NCBI RefSeq assembly: GCF_007290395.2
Contig: NZ_CP041656.2
Location: 1,302,001-1,366,000, forward strand
Length of the DNA stretch: 64,000 nucleotides
Direction of reading: 5' to 3'
Source of the DNA: Bradyrhizobium cosmicum
GTDB taxonomy: Bacteria > Pseudomonadota > Alphaproteobacteria > Rhizobiales > Xanthobacteraceae
Positions 46,108-56,347 of this stretch are shown here, piece after piece (the first letter of the stretch is position 1; each line of letters begins with the position of its first letter). Below the pieces are notes generated by a model. The model was not told where the DNA came from, made no database searches, and saw only the letters and a list, made by a program, of their open reading frames with translations. The translations under genes were made by a program, and so were the position numbers.

Positions 46108-47223
46108 TCAGACGACGATGGAGAGCCTTTTCGCCGCGCGCGTGATGCCCGTGTACAGCCACCGTGCCCGGCTCTCCTGGAACGCAAAGCTCTCGTCGAA
46201 CAGCACGACGTCGTCCCATTGCGAGCCTTGCGACTTGTGCACGGTCAGCACGTAGCCGTAATCGAACTCGTCATAGGGCTTGCGCTGCTCCCAGGCGATC
46301 TGTTCGACGCCGCCCTCGAAGCAATCGGCGCGCACCGAGACCTTCGTCACCTTGTGGCCGAAATCCTCGTCCGGCGACAGCCGCATGCTGAGGATGCGCG
46401 ATTTCGAGCGCGAGGTGTTGCGCGATTTCACGCGCCAAAGGCCGCCGTTGAACAGGCCCTTCTTGCGGTTGTTGCGCAGGCACACCAGCTTGTCGCCGGC
46501 GACCGGAAAAACGTCCTCGATGTTCTGGCGCTGGCGCACCCGCATGTTGTAGGCGCGCCTCGTGTTGTTGCGGCCGACCAGGACCTGGTCGGCGCCCATG
46601 ACGCGGTCAGGATCGAGCTCCTTGCGCGACACCACCTCGCTCTCGCCGTAACGGCCGATGTCGAGCTCGCGGCCTTCGCGCACGTCCATCGACATCCGCA
46701 CGATCGGGTCGTCCTGCGCCTGGCGGTGTACCTCGGTCAGCATCGCGTCGGGCTCAGTGTTGGTGAAGAAGCCGCCGCCCTGGATCGGCGGCAGCTGCGC
46801 GGGATCGCCGAGCACCAGCAGTGGGCAGTCGAACGACATCAGGTCGCGGCCCAGTTCCGCGTCGACCATCGAGCATTCGTCGATCACGATCAGCTTGGCC
46901 TTGGAGGCCGGCGCGTCGTCCCACAGCTCGAAGCTCGGCTGCTCCTCGCCGGATTCACGGGCGCGGTAGATCAGCGAGTGGATGGTGGAGGCCTCGTCGC
47001 AGCCCTTGTTGCGCATCACCAGGGCGGCCTTGCCGGTGAAGGCGGCGAACTTCACCTCGCCGTCGACGCCGTCGGCGATGTGCCGCGCCAGCGTGGTCTT
47101 GCCGGTGCCGGCAAAGCCGAACAGCCGGAACACCGGCGGCGTGCCGCCCCGGCCGGGTTTTGCCTTGAGCCAGTCGCCGACGGCTTTGAGCGCGGCATCC
47201 TGATGCGGAGTGAATGTGGCCAT
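46108..47223 (-). CDS. RecD-like superfamily 1 DNA helicase
   Basis: 371 residues from ATG 47223. Walker A is FGFAGTGKTTLARHIA, motif II is IVIDECSMVD, motif III is LVLGDPAQLPPIQGGG, and the C-terminal motifs V-VI are VLTVHKSQGSQWDDVVLFDE and LYTGITRAAKRLSIVV. It is a compact SF1B helicase, closer in length to phage Dda or RecD2 cores than to RecD of RecBCD. It is a 5'-3' DNA helicase by family; role in the cell not known. No RecB or RecC nearby. Confidence 0.88.
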   Translation of the reverse strand: MATFTPHQDAALKAVGDWLKAKPGRGGTPPVFRLFGFAGTGKTTLARHIADGVDGEVKFAAFTGKAALVMRNKGCDEASTIHSLIYRARESGEEQPSFELWDDAPASKAKLIVIDECSMVDAELGRDLMSFDCPLLVLGDPAQLPPIQGGGFFTNTEPDAMLTEVHRQAQDDPIVRMSMDVREGRELDIGRYGESEVVSRKELDPDRVMGADQVLVGRNNTRRAYNMRVRQRQNIEDVFPVAGDKLVCLRNNRKKGLFNGGLWRVKSRNTSRSKSRILSMRLSPDEDFGHKVTKVSVRADCFEGGVEQIAWEQRKPYDEFDYGYVLTVHKSQGSQWDDVVLFDESFAFQESRARWLYTGITRAAKRLSIVV

Positions 47224-47351
47224 GTCTGCTTTGAGGGAGAGCGAAACGACGCGATTCGCCACCCCTCAAACTAACCATTCGCCCCGCCGGTTCAAGCGGG
47301 GCCGCCCCGCTATTGCCGGCCGCCACTCCCATGTGGACTCTCGCAAGAAGT

Positions 47352-47435
47352 CGTCATGCCCGGGCTCGTCCAGGCATCCACGTCCTTCGTGCCGCGCAGC
47401 TAGGCGTGGATGGCCGGGACAGGCCCGGCCACGAC
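47352..47435. repeat. Intergenic palindromic repeat, family F (GTCATGCCCGGGC...)
   Basis: GTCATGCCCGGGCTCGTCC pairs with GGACAGGCCCGGCCACGAC, and CATCCACG pairs with CGTGGATG inside. It resembles long hairpin elements recalled from Bradyrhizobium intergenic regions. It lies between the helicase start and the napC stop. Confidence 0.65.
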
Positions 47436-47458
47436 GCTGCGGACGCGATTGTGCCCGC

Positions 47459-48100
47459 CTACTGCCAGCCGGGAACGCCGCGCATGTCGGGCAAATGGTG
47501 GGCGATGCCCTTGTGGCAGTCGATACAGGTCTTTTCCTTGGTGAACAGGAAGCGCTGGTGCGCCACCGAGGCCCGCGGCGACTGCTTGGTGATGTCCATG
47601 GAATCGGCGCTGTGGCAATTGCGACATTCCAGCGAATCGTTGGCCTTGAAGCGCGCCCATTCATGCGCGGCGAGCTCGAGGCGGTGATCATTGAATTTCT
47701 CGCGGGTGTCGATCGTGCCGAAGATCTTGCCCCAGACCTCCTTGGAGGCCTGCATCTTGCGCGCGATCTTGTCGGTCCAGTTGTGCGGCACGTGGCAGTC
47801 CGGGCAGGTCGCGCGCACGCCGGAGCGGTTGGTGAAGTGGATGGTCGACTTCAGCTCGGCGAACACGTTGTCCTTCATCTCGTGGCAGCCGGTGCAGAAC
47901 TTCTCGGTGTTGGTCAGCTCCAATGCGGTGTTGAAGCCGCCCCAGAAGATCACGCCGGCGGCAAAGCCCGCCAGCACCAGCACGCCGAGCCCGAACACCG
48001 AGCTCGGCCGGATCAGCACCTGCCACAGCTCGCGTGCGAAATCCCAGCAGCGCAGGATGAAGCCACGTTTGGCTTCTGGCTCGTCAGCAGCCGTCGTCAT
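47459..48100 (-). CDS. napC: Tetraheme cytochrome c NapC
   Basis: 213 residues. A membrane anchor ([20 protein letters not shown], about 34-53) holds a periplasmic domain with four heme c motifs: CTGCH (about 69-73), CPDCH (about 99-103), CRNCH and CIDCH. It takes electrons from quinol and passes them to NapB/NapA. Its ATG overlaps the napB stop (ATGA), so it is translationally coupled at the end of napEDABC. Confidence 0.97.
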   Translation of the reverse strand: MTTAADEPEAKRGFILRCWDFARELWQVLIRPSSVFGLGVLVLAGFAAGVIFWGGFNTALELTNTEKFCTGCHEMKDNVFAELKSTIHFTNRSGVRATCPDCHVPHNWTDKIARKMQASKEVWGKIFGTIDTREKFNDHRLELAAHEWARFKANDSLECRNCHSADSMDITKQSPRASVAHQRFLFTKEKTCIDCHKGIAHHLPDMRGVPGWQ

Positions 48101-48567
48101 CGGCGGCCACCGGGGCTCGAGCGCGACAGCAGCGTGTCGATGTCAGTGAAATCGTTGCTGACGGGCGGGTTGGCGGTGTTCTGCGGCACGTGGCATTCCG
48201 TGCAGAAGAAGCGGCGCGGCGAGATCGAGGCCAGGAACTGGCCGTCGCGGTCCATGAAATGCGTGATCGACACCATCGGCGCCTGTGATTCCGCGATGCG
48301 GGCGCGCGCGTGGCACGACAGGCATTTGTTGCCGTTGAGGTCGATCTGGTAGCCGTCGATCGTGTGCGGGATCACCGGCGGCTGCTCCGGATAGTTGCGC
48401 ACCTCCCGCTCGGAGGTGTTGCGGTTCGGCAGCATCGGCGGCGCCGGACCCTCGTCATTGAGCGGGGTCGGCCCGCGCAGGCCCGACGTCACCGTCTGCG
48501 CGGTCAGCGAACTCGCGCCCGCGGCGATCGCGACCGCGAGCAGAGCGATTCCAAATCGTTTCATCAT
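48097..48567 (-). CDS. napB: Diheme cytochrome c NapB, periplasmic nitrate reductase small subunit
   Basis: 156 residues from ATG 48567 (overlapping the napA stop as ATGA; ATG 48564 follows at once). A signal peptide ([18 protein letters not shown]) is followed by two heme c sites, CLSCHARA and CTECHVPQ, and the NapB motif [20 protein letters not shown]. It transfers electrons from NapC to NapA. Downstream is napC with a 4-bp overlap. Confidence 0.97.
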   Translation of the reverse strand: MMKRFGIALLAVAIAAGASSLTAQTVTSGLRGPTPLNDEGPAPPMLPNRNTSEREVRNYPEQPPVIPHTIDGYQIDLNGNKCLSCHARARIAESQAPMVSITHFMDRDGQFLASISPRRFFCTECHVPQNTANPPVSNDFTDIDTLLSRSSPGGRR

Positions 48568-51077
48568 GACAGGTTCACCCGCTCGATGCGCACGGCGCAT
48601 TTCTTGTAATCGGTCTGCAGCGAGATTGGATCGGTGGCGTCAAGCGTCACCTTGTTGATCAGCTTGGATTCGTCGAACCAGGGCACGAAGACGAGGCCAC
48701 GCGGCGGCCGGTCGCGGCCGCGCGTCTCGACGCGGGCGCGAATGAAGCCGCGGCGGGACACCACCTTCACCTCGTCGCCGCGCCGGATCTTGGCTTCCTG
48801 CGCGTCGTCGGGATGCATGAAGACCACCGCCTCCGGGAACGCCTTGTAGAGCTCGGGCACGCGGCGCGTCATGGTGCCGGAATGCCAGTGCTCCAGCACG
48901 CGGCCGGTCGAGAGCCAGAACGGATATTCACCGTCGGGCGATTCCGCCGGCGGCTCGTAGGGCAGCGCGAAGATGCGCGCCTTGCCGTCCGGATAGCCGT
49001 AGAACTGCACGCCCGCGCCCTGCTTGACGTAGGGATCGCTGCCTTCGCGGAAACGCCATCTGGTTTCCTGGCCGTTGACGACGGGCCAGCGCAGGCCGCG
49101 CTCCCGGTGATAGGTGTCGAACGGCGCGAGGTCGTGGCCATGGCCGCGGCCGAAGGTGGCGTATTCCTCGAACAGGCCCTTGTGGACGTAGAAGCCGAAC
49201 GCCTTGGACTCGTCGTTGAGGTAGCCCTGCTCGATGTCGGAGACCGGGAACTTGTCGACCTGGCCGTTCTTGTAGAGCACGTCGAACAGCGTCTTGCCGC
49301 GAACCTCCGGCTTCTTGGCGATCAGCTCTTCCGGCCAGACCTCCTCGATCTTGAAGCGCTTGGAGAATTCCATCAGCTGCCAGAGATCGGACTTGGCCTC
49401 GCCGGGCGCCGCGACCAGCTGATGCCAGAACTGCGTGCGCCGCTCGGCGTTGCCATAGGCGCCTTCCTTCTCCACCCACATCGCGGTCGGCAGGATCAGA
49501 TCGGCGGCCAGTGCCGTCACCGAGGGATAGGCGTCGGAGACCACGATGAAATTGTCGGGATTGCGAAAACCCGGATAGGTCTCCTCGTTGGCGTTGGGAC
49601 CGGCCTGAAGGTTGTTGTTGACCTGCACCCAATAGGCGTTGATCAGGCCGTCCTTCAGCATCCGGCTTTGCAGCACGGCGTGTGCGCCGGGCTTGTCGGG
49701 AATGGTGCCTTCGGGCAGCTGCCAGATGTGCTCGGCCTTGGTGCGGTGCTCCTTGTTGGTCACGACCATGTCCGCCGGCAGGCGGTGCGAGAAGGTGCCG
49801 ACCTCGCGCGCGGTTCCGCAGGCCGAGGGCTGGCCGGTCAGCGAAAACGGGCTGTTGCCGGGCTCGGAGATCTTTCCTGTCAGAAGATGGATGTTGTAGA
49901 CGAGGTTGTTGCACCAGACGCCGCGGGTGTGCTGGTTGAAGCCCATGGTCCAGAACGAGACCACCTTGGTCTTGGGATCGGCGTAGATCTCGGCGAGCGC
50001 TTCCAGCCGGTTCAGCGGCACGCCGGACATCTCGGCGGCCTTCTCCAGCGTGTAATCGGACACGAACTTCACGTACTCGTCGTAGCTCATGTCGGTGGAG
50101 TCGTTGGCCTTCGCGGCGCCCGTCGCCTTCTTCTGCAGCGGATGCTCGGGCCGCAGGCCGTAGCCGATGTCGGTTTGCCCGCGCCTGAAAATGGTATGCG
50201 CGGCAACGAAGTCCTTGTTGACCCGGCCGGTCTTGATGATGTGGTTGGCGATGGCGTTGAGCAGATAGAGATCGGTCTGCGGCTTGAACACCATGCCGAT
50301 GTCGGCGAGGTCGAACGAGCGGTGCTCGAAGGTCGAGAGCACGGCGACGCGGACATGCGGGGCGGAGAGCCGGCGGTCGGCCAGGCGCGTCCACAGGATC
50401 GGATGCATCTCCGCCATGTTGGAGCCCCACAGCACGAAGGCGTCGGTCGCCTCGATGTCGTCATAGCAACCGGGCGGCTCGTCGATGCCGAAGGTGCGCA
50501 TCATGCCGGCGACGGCGGAGGCCATGCAGTGGCGCGCATTGGGGTCGATGTTGTTGGTGCGGAAGCCGGCCTTGAACAGTTTCGAGGCGGCATAGCCTTC
50601 CCAGACCGTCCACTGGCCGGAGCCGAACATGGCGACGCCGTTCGGCCCGCGCTTCTTGATCGCCTCCTTCCACTTCACCTCCATGATGTCGAAGGCCTCG
50701 GTCCAGCTGATCGGCGTGAACTCGCCGTTCTTGTCGTACTTGCCGTTCGTCTTGCGCAGCATCGGCTGCGACAGGCGGTCGTGGCCGTACATGATCTTGG
50801 AGAGGAAGTAGCCCTTGACGCAGTTGAGGCCGCGGTTGACCTCTGCCTTGGTGTCGCCGTGGGTGGCGACGACGCGGTTGTCCTTGGTCGCGACCATCAC
50901 CGAGCAGCCGGTGCCGCAGAAGCGGCAGGCGGCCTTGTCCCATTTCAGTTCGGCGACGTCGCGCTCTGCGACGAGGTTCGCGGCGAGCGCCGGCACCGGC
51001 ATGCCCGCGGCGGCGGCCGCGATCGCGGCGGCCTCGAGCTTCAGCATCTGGCGGCGGTCGAGCTTTGGCGTTGTCAT
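48564..51077 (-). CDS. napA: Periplasmic nitrate reductase catalytic subunit NapA
   Basis: 837 residues, full length. A Tat leader ([20 protein letters not shown]) is followed by the [4Fe-4S] site Cys51, Cys54, Cys58 (CRFCGTGC) and Cys86, with Lys88-type context NCVKGYF. Cys184 ([10 protein letters not shown]) is the molybdenum ligand. It reduces nitrate to nitrite with Mo-bis-MGD. AGGAAG precedes the ATG; napD is 17 bp upstream and napB overlaps its stop. Confidence 0.98.
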   Translation of the reverse strand: MTTPKLDRRQMLKLEAAAIAAAAAGMPVPALAANLVAERDVAELKWDKAACRFCGTGCSVMVATKDNRVVATHGDTKAEVNRGLNCVKGYFLSKIMYGHDRLSQPMLRKTNGKYDKNGEFTPISWTEAFDIMEVKWKEAIKKRGPNGVAMFGSGQWTVWEGYAASKLFKAGFRTNNIDPNARHCMASAVAGMMRTFGIDEPPGCYDDIEATDAFVLWGSNMAEMHPILWTRLADRRLSAPHVRVAVLSTFEHRSFDLADIGMVFKPQTDLYLLNAIANHIIKTGRVNKDFVAAHTIFRRGQTDIGYGLRPEHPLQKKATGAAKANDSTDMSYDEYVKFVSDYTLEKAAEMSGVPLNRLEALAEIYADPKTKVVSFWTMGFNQHTRGVWCNNLVYNIHLLTGKISEPGNSPFSLTGQPSACGTAREVGTFSHRLPADMVVTNKEHRTKAEHIWQLPEGTIPDKPGAHAVLQSRMLKDGLINAYWVQVNNNLQAGPNANEETYPGFRNPDNFIVVSDAYPSVTALAADLILPTAMWVEKEGAYGNAERRTQFWHQLVAAPGEAKSDLWQLMEFSKRFKIEEVWPEELIAKKPEVRGKTLFDVLYKNGQVDKFPVSDIEQGYLNDESKAFGFYVHKGLFEEYATFGRGHGHDLAPFDTYHRERGLRWPVVNGQETRWRFREGSDPYVKQGAGVQFYGYPDGKARIFALPYEPPAESPDGEYPFWLSTGRVLEHWHSGTMTRRVPELYKAFPEAVVFMHPDDAQEAKIRRGDEVKVVSRRGFIRARVETRGRDRPPRGLVFVPWFDESKLINKVTLDATDPISLQTDYKKCAVRIERVNLS

Positions 51078-51093
51078 GATGGCTCTTCCTTGC

Positions 51094-51408
51094 TCAGGCG
51101 GTTTCGATGGCGTGGAAAACCAGCGCCGCGGAATAGACGTCGGGCAGCGACTGGATGGTGTTGAGCAGGGTGCCGAGGCTGCCGGAATCAGGCGCCTCGG
51201 TCACGACGATGAGCTTGCCGCGCGGATCGCGGCCGTGAATCTCGCAGCCGGCAAGCGCGGTGATCGCGGCTTCCAGATCGGCGAGGCGCTCGGGACGGGC
51301 CTGCACGATGATACTGGCGATTTCGCAGCCCGGCGGCGAGATGATGCGCTCGGCGCTGAGCACCCGGCCGGTGATCAATGCGCGGCGGTTGAGTCTGGCT
51401 TGAGCCAT
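51094..51408 (-). CDS. napD: NapD chaperone for NapA
   Basis: 104 residues with the ferredoxin-like fold of Nap[41 protein letters not shown] and [18 protein letters not shown]. NapD binds the NapA Tat leader and delays export until the cofactor is in place. Cytoplasmic. The gene lies between napE (27 bp upstream) and napA (16 bp downstream), all in one operon. Confidence 0.95.
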   Translation of the reverse strand: MAQARLNRRALITGRVLSAERIISPPGCEIASIIVQARPERLADLEAAITALAGCEIHGRDPRGKLIVVTEAPDSGSLGTLLNTIQSLPDVYSAALVFHAIETA

Positions 51409-51435
51409 GGTGCCTGTCTTTCGCTGTTCGAATGG

Positions 51436-51621
51436 TCAATGCGGGGAGGGCGGCGGGCCGGGAGGGCCGGCAAACATCTGGTAGATCCAGACACCGAGGC
51501 CGTATGAGCCGACCGTTCCGACTGCGAGGACGGGCATCACGACCGCGGTCAGGAACAGGAAAGCGAAAATCTCCATGCGCTTACGGCGCACGCGCGTCGA
51601 CGCGTCGTCTGGAACCGACAT
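51436..51621 (-). CDS. napE: NapE small membrane protein
   Basis: 61 residues with one membrane helix (FAFLFLTAVVMPVLAVGTVG) after a basic N-terminus (RVRRKRMEI), ending with YGLGVWIYQMFAGPPGPPP. This is the typical NapE; its role is uncertain. It is the first gene of napEDABC, and the Crp/Fnr-type box is 90-103 bp upstream of its ATG. Confidence 0.92.
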   Translation of the reverse strand: MSVPDDASTRVRRKRMEIFAFLFLTAVVMPVLAVGTVGSYGLGVWIYQMFAGPPGPPPSPH

Positions 51622-51681
51622 ATTCGGTCTCTTTGAATGGTATGGGGAATCGGGACGGCATCCGGGCCGTTGCCTTGCCGA

Positions 51682-51724
51682 ACTTTAGATTCGTTCGACC
51701 TAACAAGGCGTTGATTTAGATCAA
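51682..51724 (-). promoter_or_regulatory. FixK/Fnr-type box and -10 for the nap operon
   Basis: TTGAT-TTAG-ATCAA at 51711-51724 matches the Fnr/FixK consensus perfectly. On the minus strand TAAAGT at 51687-51682 has its centre 33 bp away, fitting a box at -41.5 and a -10 hexamer. nap genes of Bradyrhizobium are known to be FixK2-controlled. The divergent LLM gene starts 163 bp away on the other side and may be unaffected. Confidence 0.8.
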
Positions 51725-51886
51725 TCAGCCGGGTCGCCGGAATGTCGCAGCCCGGCTATGGGGCCGCGCCGGATTGCCGCAAATGCGCGAAGAATCAATC
51801 TCCCGCACGGCGGAATTGTGATTCCGTAGACAGCGCTGCCTCGCGCATTAAGATGACACTAACAACAATAAAGCGGGAGAAGCGTC

Positions 51887-53092
51887 ATGAAGTTCGGCAT
51901 CTTCTATGAGCTGCAACTGCCACGGCCCTGGGTGGCCGGCGACGAGCTCGCGCTCTACCAGAACGCCCTCTCGCAGATGGAGCTCGCCGACAAGCTCAAT
52001 TACGACCACGCCTGGGTCGTCGAGCATCACTTCCTCGAGGAATATTCGCACTCGCCCTCGCCGGAATCCTTTCTCGCGGCCGCGAGCCAGCGCACCAGGA
52101 ACATCCGGCTCGGCCACGGCATCCTCCAGCTCACCACCAACCATCCGGCGCGCGTCGCCGAGCGCGTCGCGGTGCTCGACCTGCTCTCCAACGGCCGCTG
52201 CGAATTCGGCATGGGCGAGAGCGCGTCCATCACCGAGCTCACGCCGTTCGGCCGCGACATGGAGACGAAAAAGGAAGTGTTTGAGGAGGCCGTTGCCGCG
52301 ATCTTCCCGATGTTCAAGGACGCGGGCAGCGAGCATCACGGCAAGTATTTCGACATCCCCCTGCGCAACGTCGTGCCGAAGCCCGTGCAGAAGCCGCATC
52401 CGCCGCTGTGGATGGCGTGCTCGCAGCTGCCGACCATCGAGCGTGCAGGGCGTCATGGGTTTGGCGCGCTCGGTTTCCAGTTCGTCAGCGCCGATGCCGC
52501 GCATGCCTGGGTGCACGCCTATTACAACGCCATGACCAAGCGGCTCACCAAGCTCGCCGACTACGAGATCAACCCGAACATGGCGCTGGTCTCGTTCTTC
52601 ATGTGCGCCAAGACCGACGAAGAGGCACGCGCCCGCGCCGACGGCGCCACCTTCTTCCAGTTCGCGCTGCGCTTCTACGGCGCCTCGCAGAACCGCCAGC
52701 GTCCGGCGCCCTACACCGTCAACATGTGGGACGAGTACAACAAGTGGAAGCGCGACAATCCGGAGGCGCAGGAGGCGGCCTTGCGCGGCGGCCTGATCGG
52801 CTCGCCCGAGACGATCCGCAAGAAGCTCAAGCGCTTTCAGTCGTCGCACATCGACCAGGTCATCCTGCTGAATCAGGCCGGCAAGAACAGCCACGAGCAC
52901 ATCTGCGAATCGCTCGAGCTGTTCGGCCGCGAGGTGATGCCGGAATTCCAGAACGACCCGGCGCAGGCGGCCTGGAAGAGGGGCGTGATGAGCGGCGAGA
53001 TCAAGCTGGAGGAGATCGACACGCAGGCTTTTTCGGATCGCTACGGCAAGCTCGCCATCAACGTCGCACCGGCGAAGGCGGCGGCGGGGTAG
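51887..53092 (+). CDS. LLM class flavin-dependent oxidoreductase
   Basis: 401 residues of the luciferase-like monooxygenase fold: [20 protein letters not shown] at the N-terminus, [40 protein letters not shown] and [20 protein letters not shown]. It uses reduced flavin and oxygen on an unknown substrate; the C-terminal 90 residues ([20 protein letters not shown]) complete the barrel. GGGAGAAG precedes the ATG. The next gene (DUF2200) starts 13 bp after the stop, so they may share a transcript. Confidence 0.92.
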   Translation: MKFGIFYELQLPRPWVAGDELALYQNALSQMELADKLNYDHAWVVEHHFLEEYSHSPSPESFLAAASQRTRNIRLGHGILQLTTNHPARVAERVAVLDLLSNGRCEFGMGESASITELTPFGRDMETKKEVFEEAVAAIFPMFKDAGSEHHGKYFDIPLRNVVPKPVQKPHPPLWMACSQLPTIERAGRHGFGALGFQFVSADAAHAWVHAYYNAMTKRLTKLADYEINPNMALVSFFMCAKTDEEARARADGATFFQFALRFYGASQNRQRPAPYTVNMWDEYNKWKRDNPEAQEAALRGGLIGSPETIRKKLKRFQSSHIDQVILLNQAGKNSHEHICESLELFGREVMPEFQNDPAQAAWKRGVMSGEIKLEEIDTQAFSDRYGKLAINVAPAKAAAG

Positions 53093-53105
53093 GGGACTTC
53101 TCATC

Positions 53106-53465
53106 GTGGCAAAACACCGGATCTATACGATGAGCTTCGCAAGCGTGTACCCACTCTACATTGCGAAGGCGGAGAGGAAGGGACGGACGAAAGCAGAGGT
53201 CGATCAGGTCATATCCTGGCTGACAGGCTATGGCCAGAAGGAGCTGGAAGCTCAACTGAAGAAGCAGACGGACTTTGAAACCTTCTTTGCGAAGGCCCCG
53301 CGTATCAATCCCTTGCGAGCCCTGATCAAAGGCGTCGTCTGCGGCGTCCGTGTCGAGGATATCGAAGAACCGACGATGCGAGAGATCCGCTACCTGGACA
53401 AGCTGATCGACGAACTGGCCAAGGGAAAGGCAATGGACAAGATCTTGCGAAAAGCCGACTCCTGA
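53106..53465 (+). CDS. DUF2200 domain-containing protein
   Basis: 119 residues starting at GTG 53106. It matches DUF2200 along its length: [60 protein letters not shown] and [20 protein letters not shown]. It is a small cytoplasmic helical protein of unknown function. Its 3' end carries a Lys-rich tail. The gene is 13 bp after the LLM oxidoreductase. Confidence 0.88.
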   Translation: MAKHRIYTMSFASVYPLYIAKAERKGRTKAEVDQVISWLTGYGQKELEAQLKKQTDFETFFAKAPRINPLRALIKGVVCGVRVEDIEEPTMREIRYLDKLIDELAKGKAMDKILRKADS

Positions 53466-53577
53466 GCCGAAGCCCACTCCACTCGCCATGCGGCGTTGCT
53501 GGCCAGGCTGACGACCTCCGTCTTCCGCGCAGCCGCCATTGCTGATAACTTTCAGTAAAGGCGACAGGGAGAAAGCG

Positions 53578-54366
53578 ATGCGGTCCAGGTCTGTGCCCGC
53601 AAATCCGGCGGCTGGCGATGTCGCGTCCGCGGTGCTTGCCATCGGACGCCCCGATTTTCCCAAGGTGTTGATCGATACGCTGCGCCGGCAGGCTGGCGTC
53701 GGTCATTGCATGGTGTTCGCATTGAGTCGTGCGGGCGCCGCGCGTTGCCTGCTCGATGCCGGCAACATCCCGACCGGCGCGGATCTCGGCGCGGCCTATG
53801 CCGGCCATTTCCACGAAGCCGATCCCAATCGCGATGCGATGTTTGAGGAGCATGCCAGCGTGCCGATCATGCTGCCGGCCTTCGCGCCACGCATGTACGG
53901 GGCAGGCTATCGAAAGATATTCTTCAAGGATTCCGGCATCGTCGACAAAAGCGCGGCCGCGATCTGGACGGACGATACCTGCTACTACGTCAACTTCTAT
54001 CGCATCGCGGCCCAGGGCCGCTTCGGCGACGCTCAGCGTGCGCGGCTTCGGGCCATTGCACCGGCAATCGCTGCCAGCGTCGCGAGGCATTTTCAGCAGG
54101 GCGAGACGGAGACGCCTGAGCAGTCCCTGGTGGCATTGTTTGCGACGCGCGCACCACTCTGCGCGCTGACGCCGCGCGAGCAGGATGTCTGCCGCCGCAT
54201 CCTGCTCGGCCTCAGCTCCGAGGCGATCTCGCAGGCGCTCGGCATCAGCCTGCATTCGACGCTCACCTACCGCAAGCGCGCCTATGGGCGGCTCGGCATC
54301 TCGTCGCAGAATGAATTGTTTTCGATCGTGCTGGGCCTGCTCACGACGTTTGGCCGCCCGAACTAA
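53578..54366 (+). CDS. LuxR-type transcriptional regulator
   Basis: 262 residues from ATG 53578 (GGGAGAAAG upstream); a longer in-frame start at 53539 is less likely. The N-terminal 190 residues are not a recognisable receiver or autoinducer domain, though HFHEADPNRDAMFEEHASVP and FFKDSGIVDKSAAAIWTDDT resemble the sensory part of related helix-turn-helix regulators. The C-terminal LuxR motif is LTPREQDVCRRILLGLSSEA, then RKRAYGRLGISSQNELFSIV. Ligand and targets unknown. Confidence 0.85.
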   Translation: MRSRSVPANPAAGDVASAVLAIGRPDFPKVLIDTLRRQAGVGHCMVFALSRAGAARCLLDAGNIPTGADLGAAYAGHFHEADPNRDAMFEEHASVPIMLPAFAPRMYGAGYRKIFFKDSGIVDKSAAAIWTDDTCYYVNFYRIAAQGRFGDAQRARLRAIAPAIAASVARHFQQGETETPEQSLVALFATRAPLCALTPREQDVCRRILLGLSSEAISQALGISLHSTLTYRKRAYGRLGISSQNELFSIVLGLLTTFGRPN

Positions 54367-54529
54367 GGGGGATTCTCAGGTCCGCGATCGCGGCGTCCGG
54401 ACGCAAAGCGGACACCAGCTGGGATCGTCGTCCTTTGAGCCTGCATCGATCCAGCAGCCGCAAAGCTACCGGACCTATGGCCAAACTATCGGACCGGCCA
54501 CGGCTCTTTTGATCTTCGAGCGCACCGCG

Positions 54530-54553
54530 ACCTCCCCCGCAAGCGGGAGAGGT
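54530..54553. terminator. Hairpin between convergent genes, family A-like core
   Basis: ACCTCCCCCGCAAGCGGGAGAGGT folds with CTCCCGC/GCGGGAG-type pairing (one bulge) around the family-A core GCAAGC. It lies 164 bp after the LuxR-type gene and 15 bp from the convergent small-protein stop. Confidence 0.45.
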
Positions 54554-54568
54554 CAACGACATCCCGCG

Positions 54569-54844
54569 CTAGTGTCGGCCTGCACGGTTGACCGGACCAC
54601 CACGGTTCGCGGGCGTGCCCGCGCGGACGCCAGCACCCGGTGCGCCAGCGCCAACGCCGGCGACGCCGACGCGACCCGGTGCGCCTGCCGCTGCTGCCGG
54701 CCGTGCCACGCAACCGTCCGGTACGCCCGCCGTCGTGCAGTAAACGACGGCCTCGGCAGAGCCGGACCCGAGCGAAATCAGCATCAGCGTCGACAAAGCC
54801 GTCAACGTCACACCAGCGAGCCGCCGTCCCGTTTTATTTGACAT
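54569..54844 (-). CDS. Small exported Gly/Ala/Pro-rich protein
   Basis: 91 residues from ATG 54844, preceded by AGAGG. A signal peptide (LTALSTLMLISLGSGSAEAV) is followed by a two-Cys motif VYCTTAGVPDGCVARP and a Gly/Ala/Val/Arg-rich tail ending in NRGGPVNRAGRH. Similar short proteins with VVYC...GVP.GCV are recalled from Bradyrhizobium; function unknown. A GGCAAG-AA-CTTGCC palindrome lies 160 bp upstream. Confidence 0.7.
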   Translation of the reverse strand: MSNKTGRRLAGVTLTALSTLMLISLGSGSAEAVVYCTTAGVPDGCVARPAAAAGAPGRVGVAGVGAGAPGAGVRAGTPANRGGPVNRAGRH

Positions 54845-55003
54845 GTTGTACCTCTGTTGGAGCGCAGGATTTGCAGTGTTCAGTCGATCACCGCAGCCGC
54901 CGCCGTCCCAAACACTTAGCGACAACAACTCAACATCTTGTGAAGAAGGGATGCACGTTTGTCTGCAACGGCGAGCAGGGCAAGCCGCGAGACGCCTCGG
55001 CTC

Positions 55004-55030
55004 GGCAAGAACTTGCCAAGCCAAGCCAAG
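55004..55030. repeat. GGCAAGAACTTGCC palindrome followed by CCAAG repeats
   Basis: A perfect inverted repeat GGCAAG-AA-CTTGCC (55004-55017) runs into three CCAAG units (55016-55030), in the 257-bp gap between two leftward genes. It could be an operator for the small exported protein; nothing else supports this. Confidence 0.35.
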
Positions 55031-55101
55031 CCAAGCCCCGCCGCCCGGCGTCAACTCGAGGGAGGCGATCGTCGATGGAAACAACGACCGCGCTCGTTCA
55101 A

Positions 55102-55860
55102 TCAATACTTGGCGATGACCGCGCCGCCCCAGCGATAATTGACCCGGACGGTGATGAGGTCGACGTCCTGGTGAATGCGGTCGCTGGCGTAGGCCGTCCC
55201 CGCAGGTGCGAGCGTGCCGTTGTTGGTGAAGGTGATGAACCTGTCCTGCATGAACATGTGATCGTATTCGATCGCGGCGGACCAGTTCGGCGCGAAGCCG
55301 TATTCGAGGCCGAGTCCGATCACGCCGCCCCAGCGGGTGTCGTTGACGGTGTCGCTGATCTGGGCGCCGTTGGCAGTCAGATAGCCGCGATAGCGATCGG
55401 AGGTCAGAGCGGCGCCACCCTTCAGATAGAGCAGCGTGGCGTTCCAGGAATAGCCGATTTGGCCGGTGAACATTCCGAACGCGTCGACTTGCGTGGCGTT
55501 GACGACGGCCGGGAACGGAATGCTCTGGTTGCTGCCGCGGAAGTTGGCCCAGTTGCCCTGTGCTTCGAGACCGAACACGATGCTGGAGCTCTGAAAGCGA
55601 TACCCGACCTGGCCGCCGGCCGTGCCGCCGGTTGCATCGTGGCATCCCTCGGAAACATTGAAGGCGCCGGCCGCATTGCTGAAATCCCAGCACTTGTGGC
55701 TCGATCCCCATCCGCCGTTGGCGCCGATGTAGAAGCCGCTCCAGTCGTACATCGCGCTGATCGTGGGCGCCTTGGTGTAGGGACGGGGTGCCATGTCTGC
55801 GGCAGAAGCCGAAGTGACCATCGCAAGCGCGCCGACGGTACCGAGCAGCAATGTCTTCAT
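55102..55860 (-). CDS. Outer-membrane beta-barrel protein, Omp25/Omp31-like
   Basis: 252 residues from ATG 55860 (AGGGGAT upstream). A signal peptide (LLLGTVGALAMVTSASAADM) precedes an eight-stranded barrel of the rhizobial Omp25/31 type: YDWSGFYIGANGGWGSSHKC, GGQVGYRFQSSSIVFGLEAQ, DVDLITVRVNYRWGGAVIAK at the C-terminus. A Cys pair (HKC and EGC) in the first outer loop is unusual and may form a disulfide. Abundant structural outer-membrane protein by family. A 487-bp gap precedes the next gene on the other strand. Confidence 0.9.
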   Translation of the reverse strand: MKTLLLGTVGALAMVTSASAADMAPRPYTKAPTISAMYDWSGFYIGANGGWGSSHKCWDFSNAAGAFNVSEGCHDATGGTAGGQVGYRFQSSSIVFGLEAQGNWANFRGSNQSIPFPAVVNATQVDAFGMFTGQIGYSWNATLLYLKGGAALTSDRYRGYLTANGAQISDTVNDTRWGGVIGLGLEYGFAPNWSAAIEYDHMFMQDRFITFTNNGTLAPAGTAYASDRIHQDVDLITVRVNYRWGGAVIAKY

Positions 55861-56347
55861 GATGAATCCCCTGAGCCGAGTTTTTGCGACAGAATCAATT
55901 TCCGCGAACAGCTTACGCTTCGCCGCTCCAGATCTTGTCACCCAATCGCTACAGTGCTGCACCGAATGCAGGCTTTGCAGACGTCGCTCACCGGCAGGCC
56001 TTTTCTCCGCAGTGCGATATCCGCTCGCAGCGCCTTCGGTGCGGAGGAATGAGAGCTGGCGCAAATTCGAGTCGAAGCCGTCTGCCGACTGAGGATGCCC
56101 GTAGAACAACGGGCTTTGGCACTGGTGAATTTGCTCACGCGCGCCGCGACGCATCCGCAAAAGCACACCTCCCGACATTCGCTGCAGGTGTTCAATATAG
56201 GTCACCTTGTCTTGATGAATGAGACTAGCATTCACATCAGGTAGGACCGTCACCGATTCGGTCGTTTTGTCGGAGCCTCCGCGCGAGGCTGCCGCGACGA
56301 TGAGCTGTGAGTCCGTGCCTCGATGTTTTCTCGGGGGAGCGCAGACC
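55861..56347. other. 487-bp divergent intergenic region, no gene recognised
   Basis: Both flanking genes encode outer-membrane proteins and face away from it, so two promoters are expected. Several short frames exist, but none has a ribosome site with a family-like or leader-like protein. The stretch is less GC-rich than the flanks. No palindrome or known operator was recognised. Confidence 0.6.

Noticed and set aside
48813..51164. Long plus-strand frame opposite napA
   Set aside because: It lacks any domain or ribosome site and is fully antisense to a well-supported napA.
55016..55030. CCAAG units considered as a CRISPR-like or variable repeat
   Set aside because: Only three 5-bp units without spacers; too short and not array-like.
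55884..56222. Open frame of 112 codons in the gap between the two outer-membrane protein genes
   Set aside because: No ribosome site, no leader and no recognisable family; composition does not differ from non-coding sequence.
56219..56347. Longer start for the Lpg1974-like protein
   Set aside because: It would put about 43 residues ahead of a clear signal peptide, which begins at ATG 56348.
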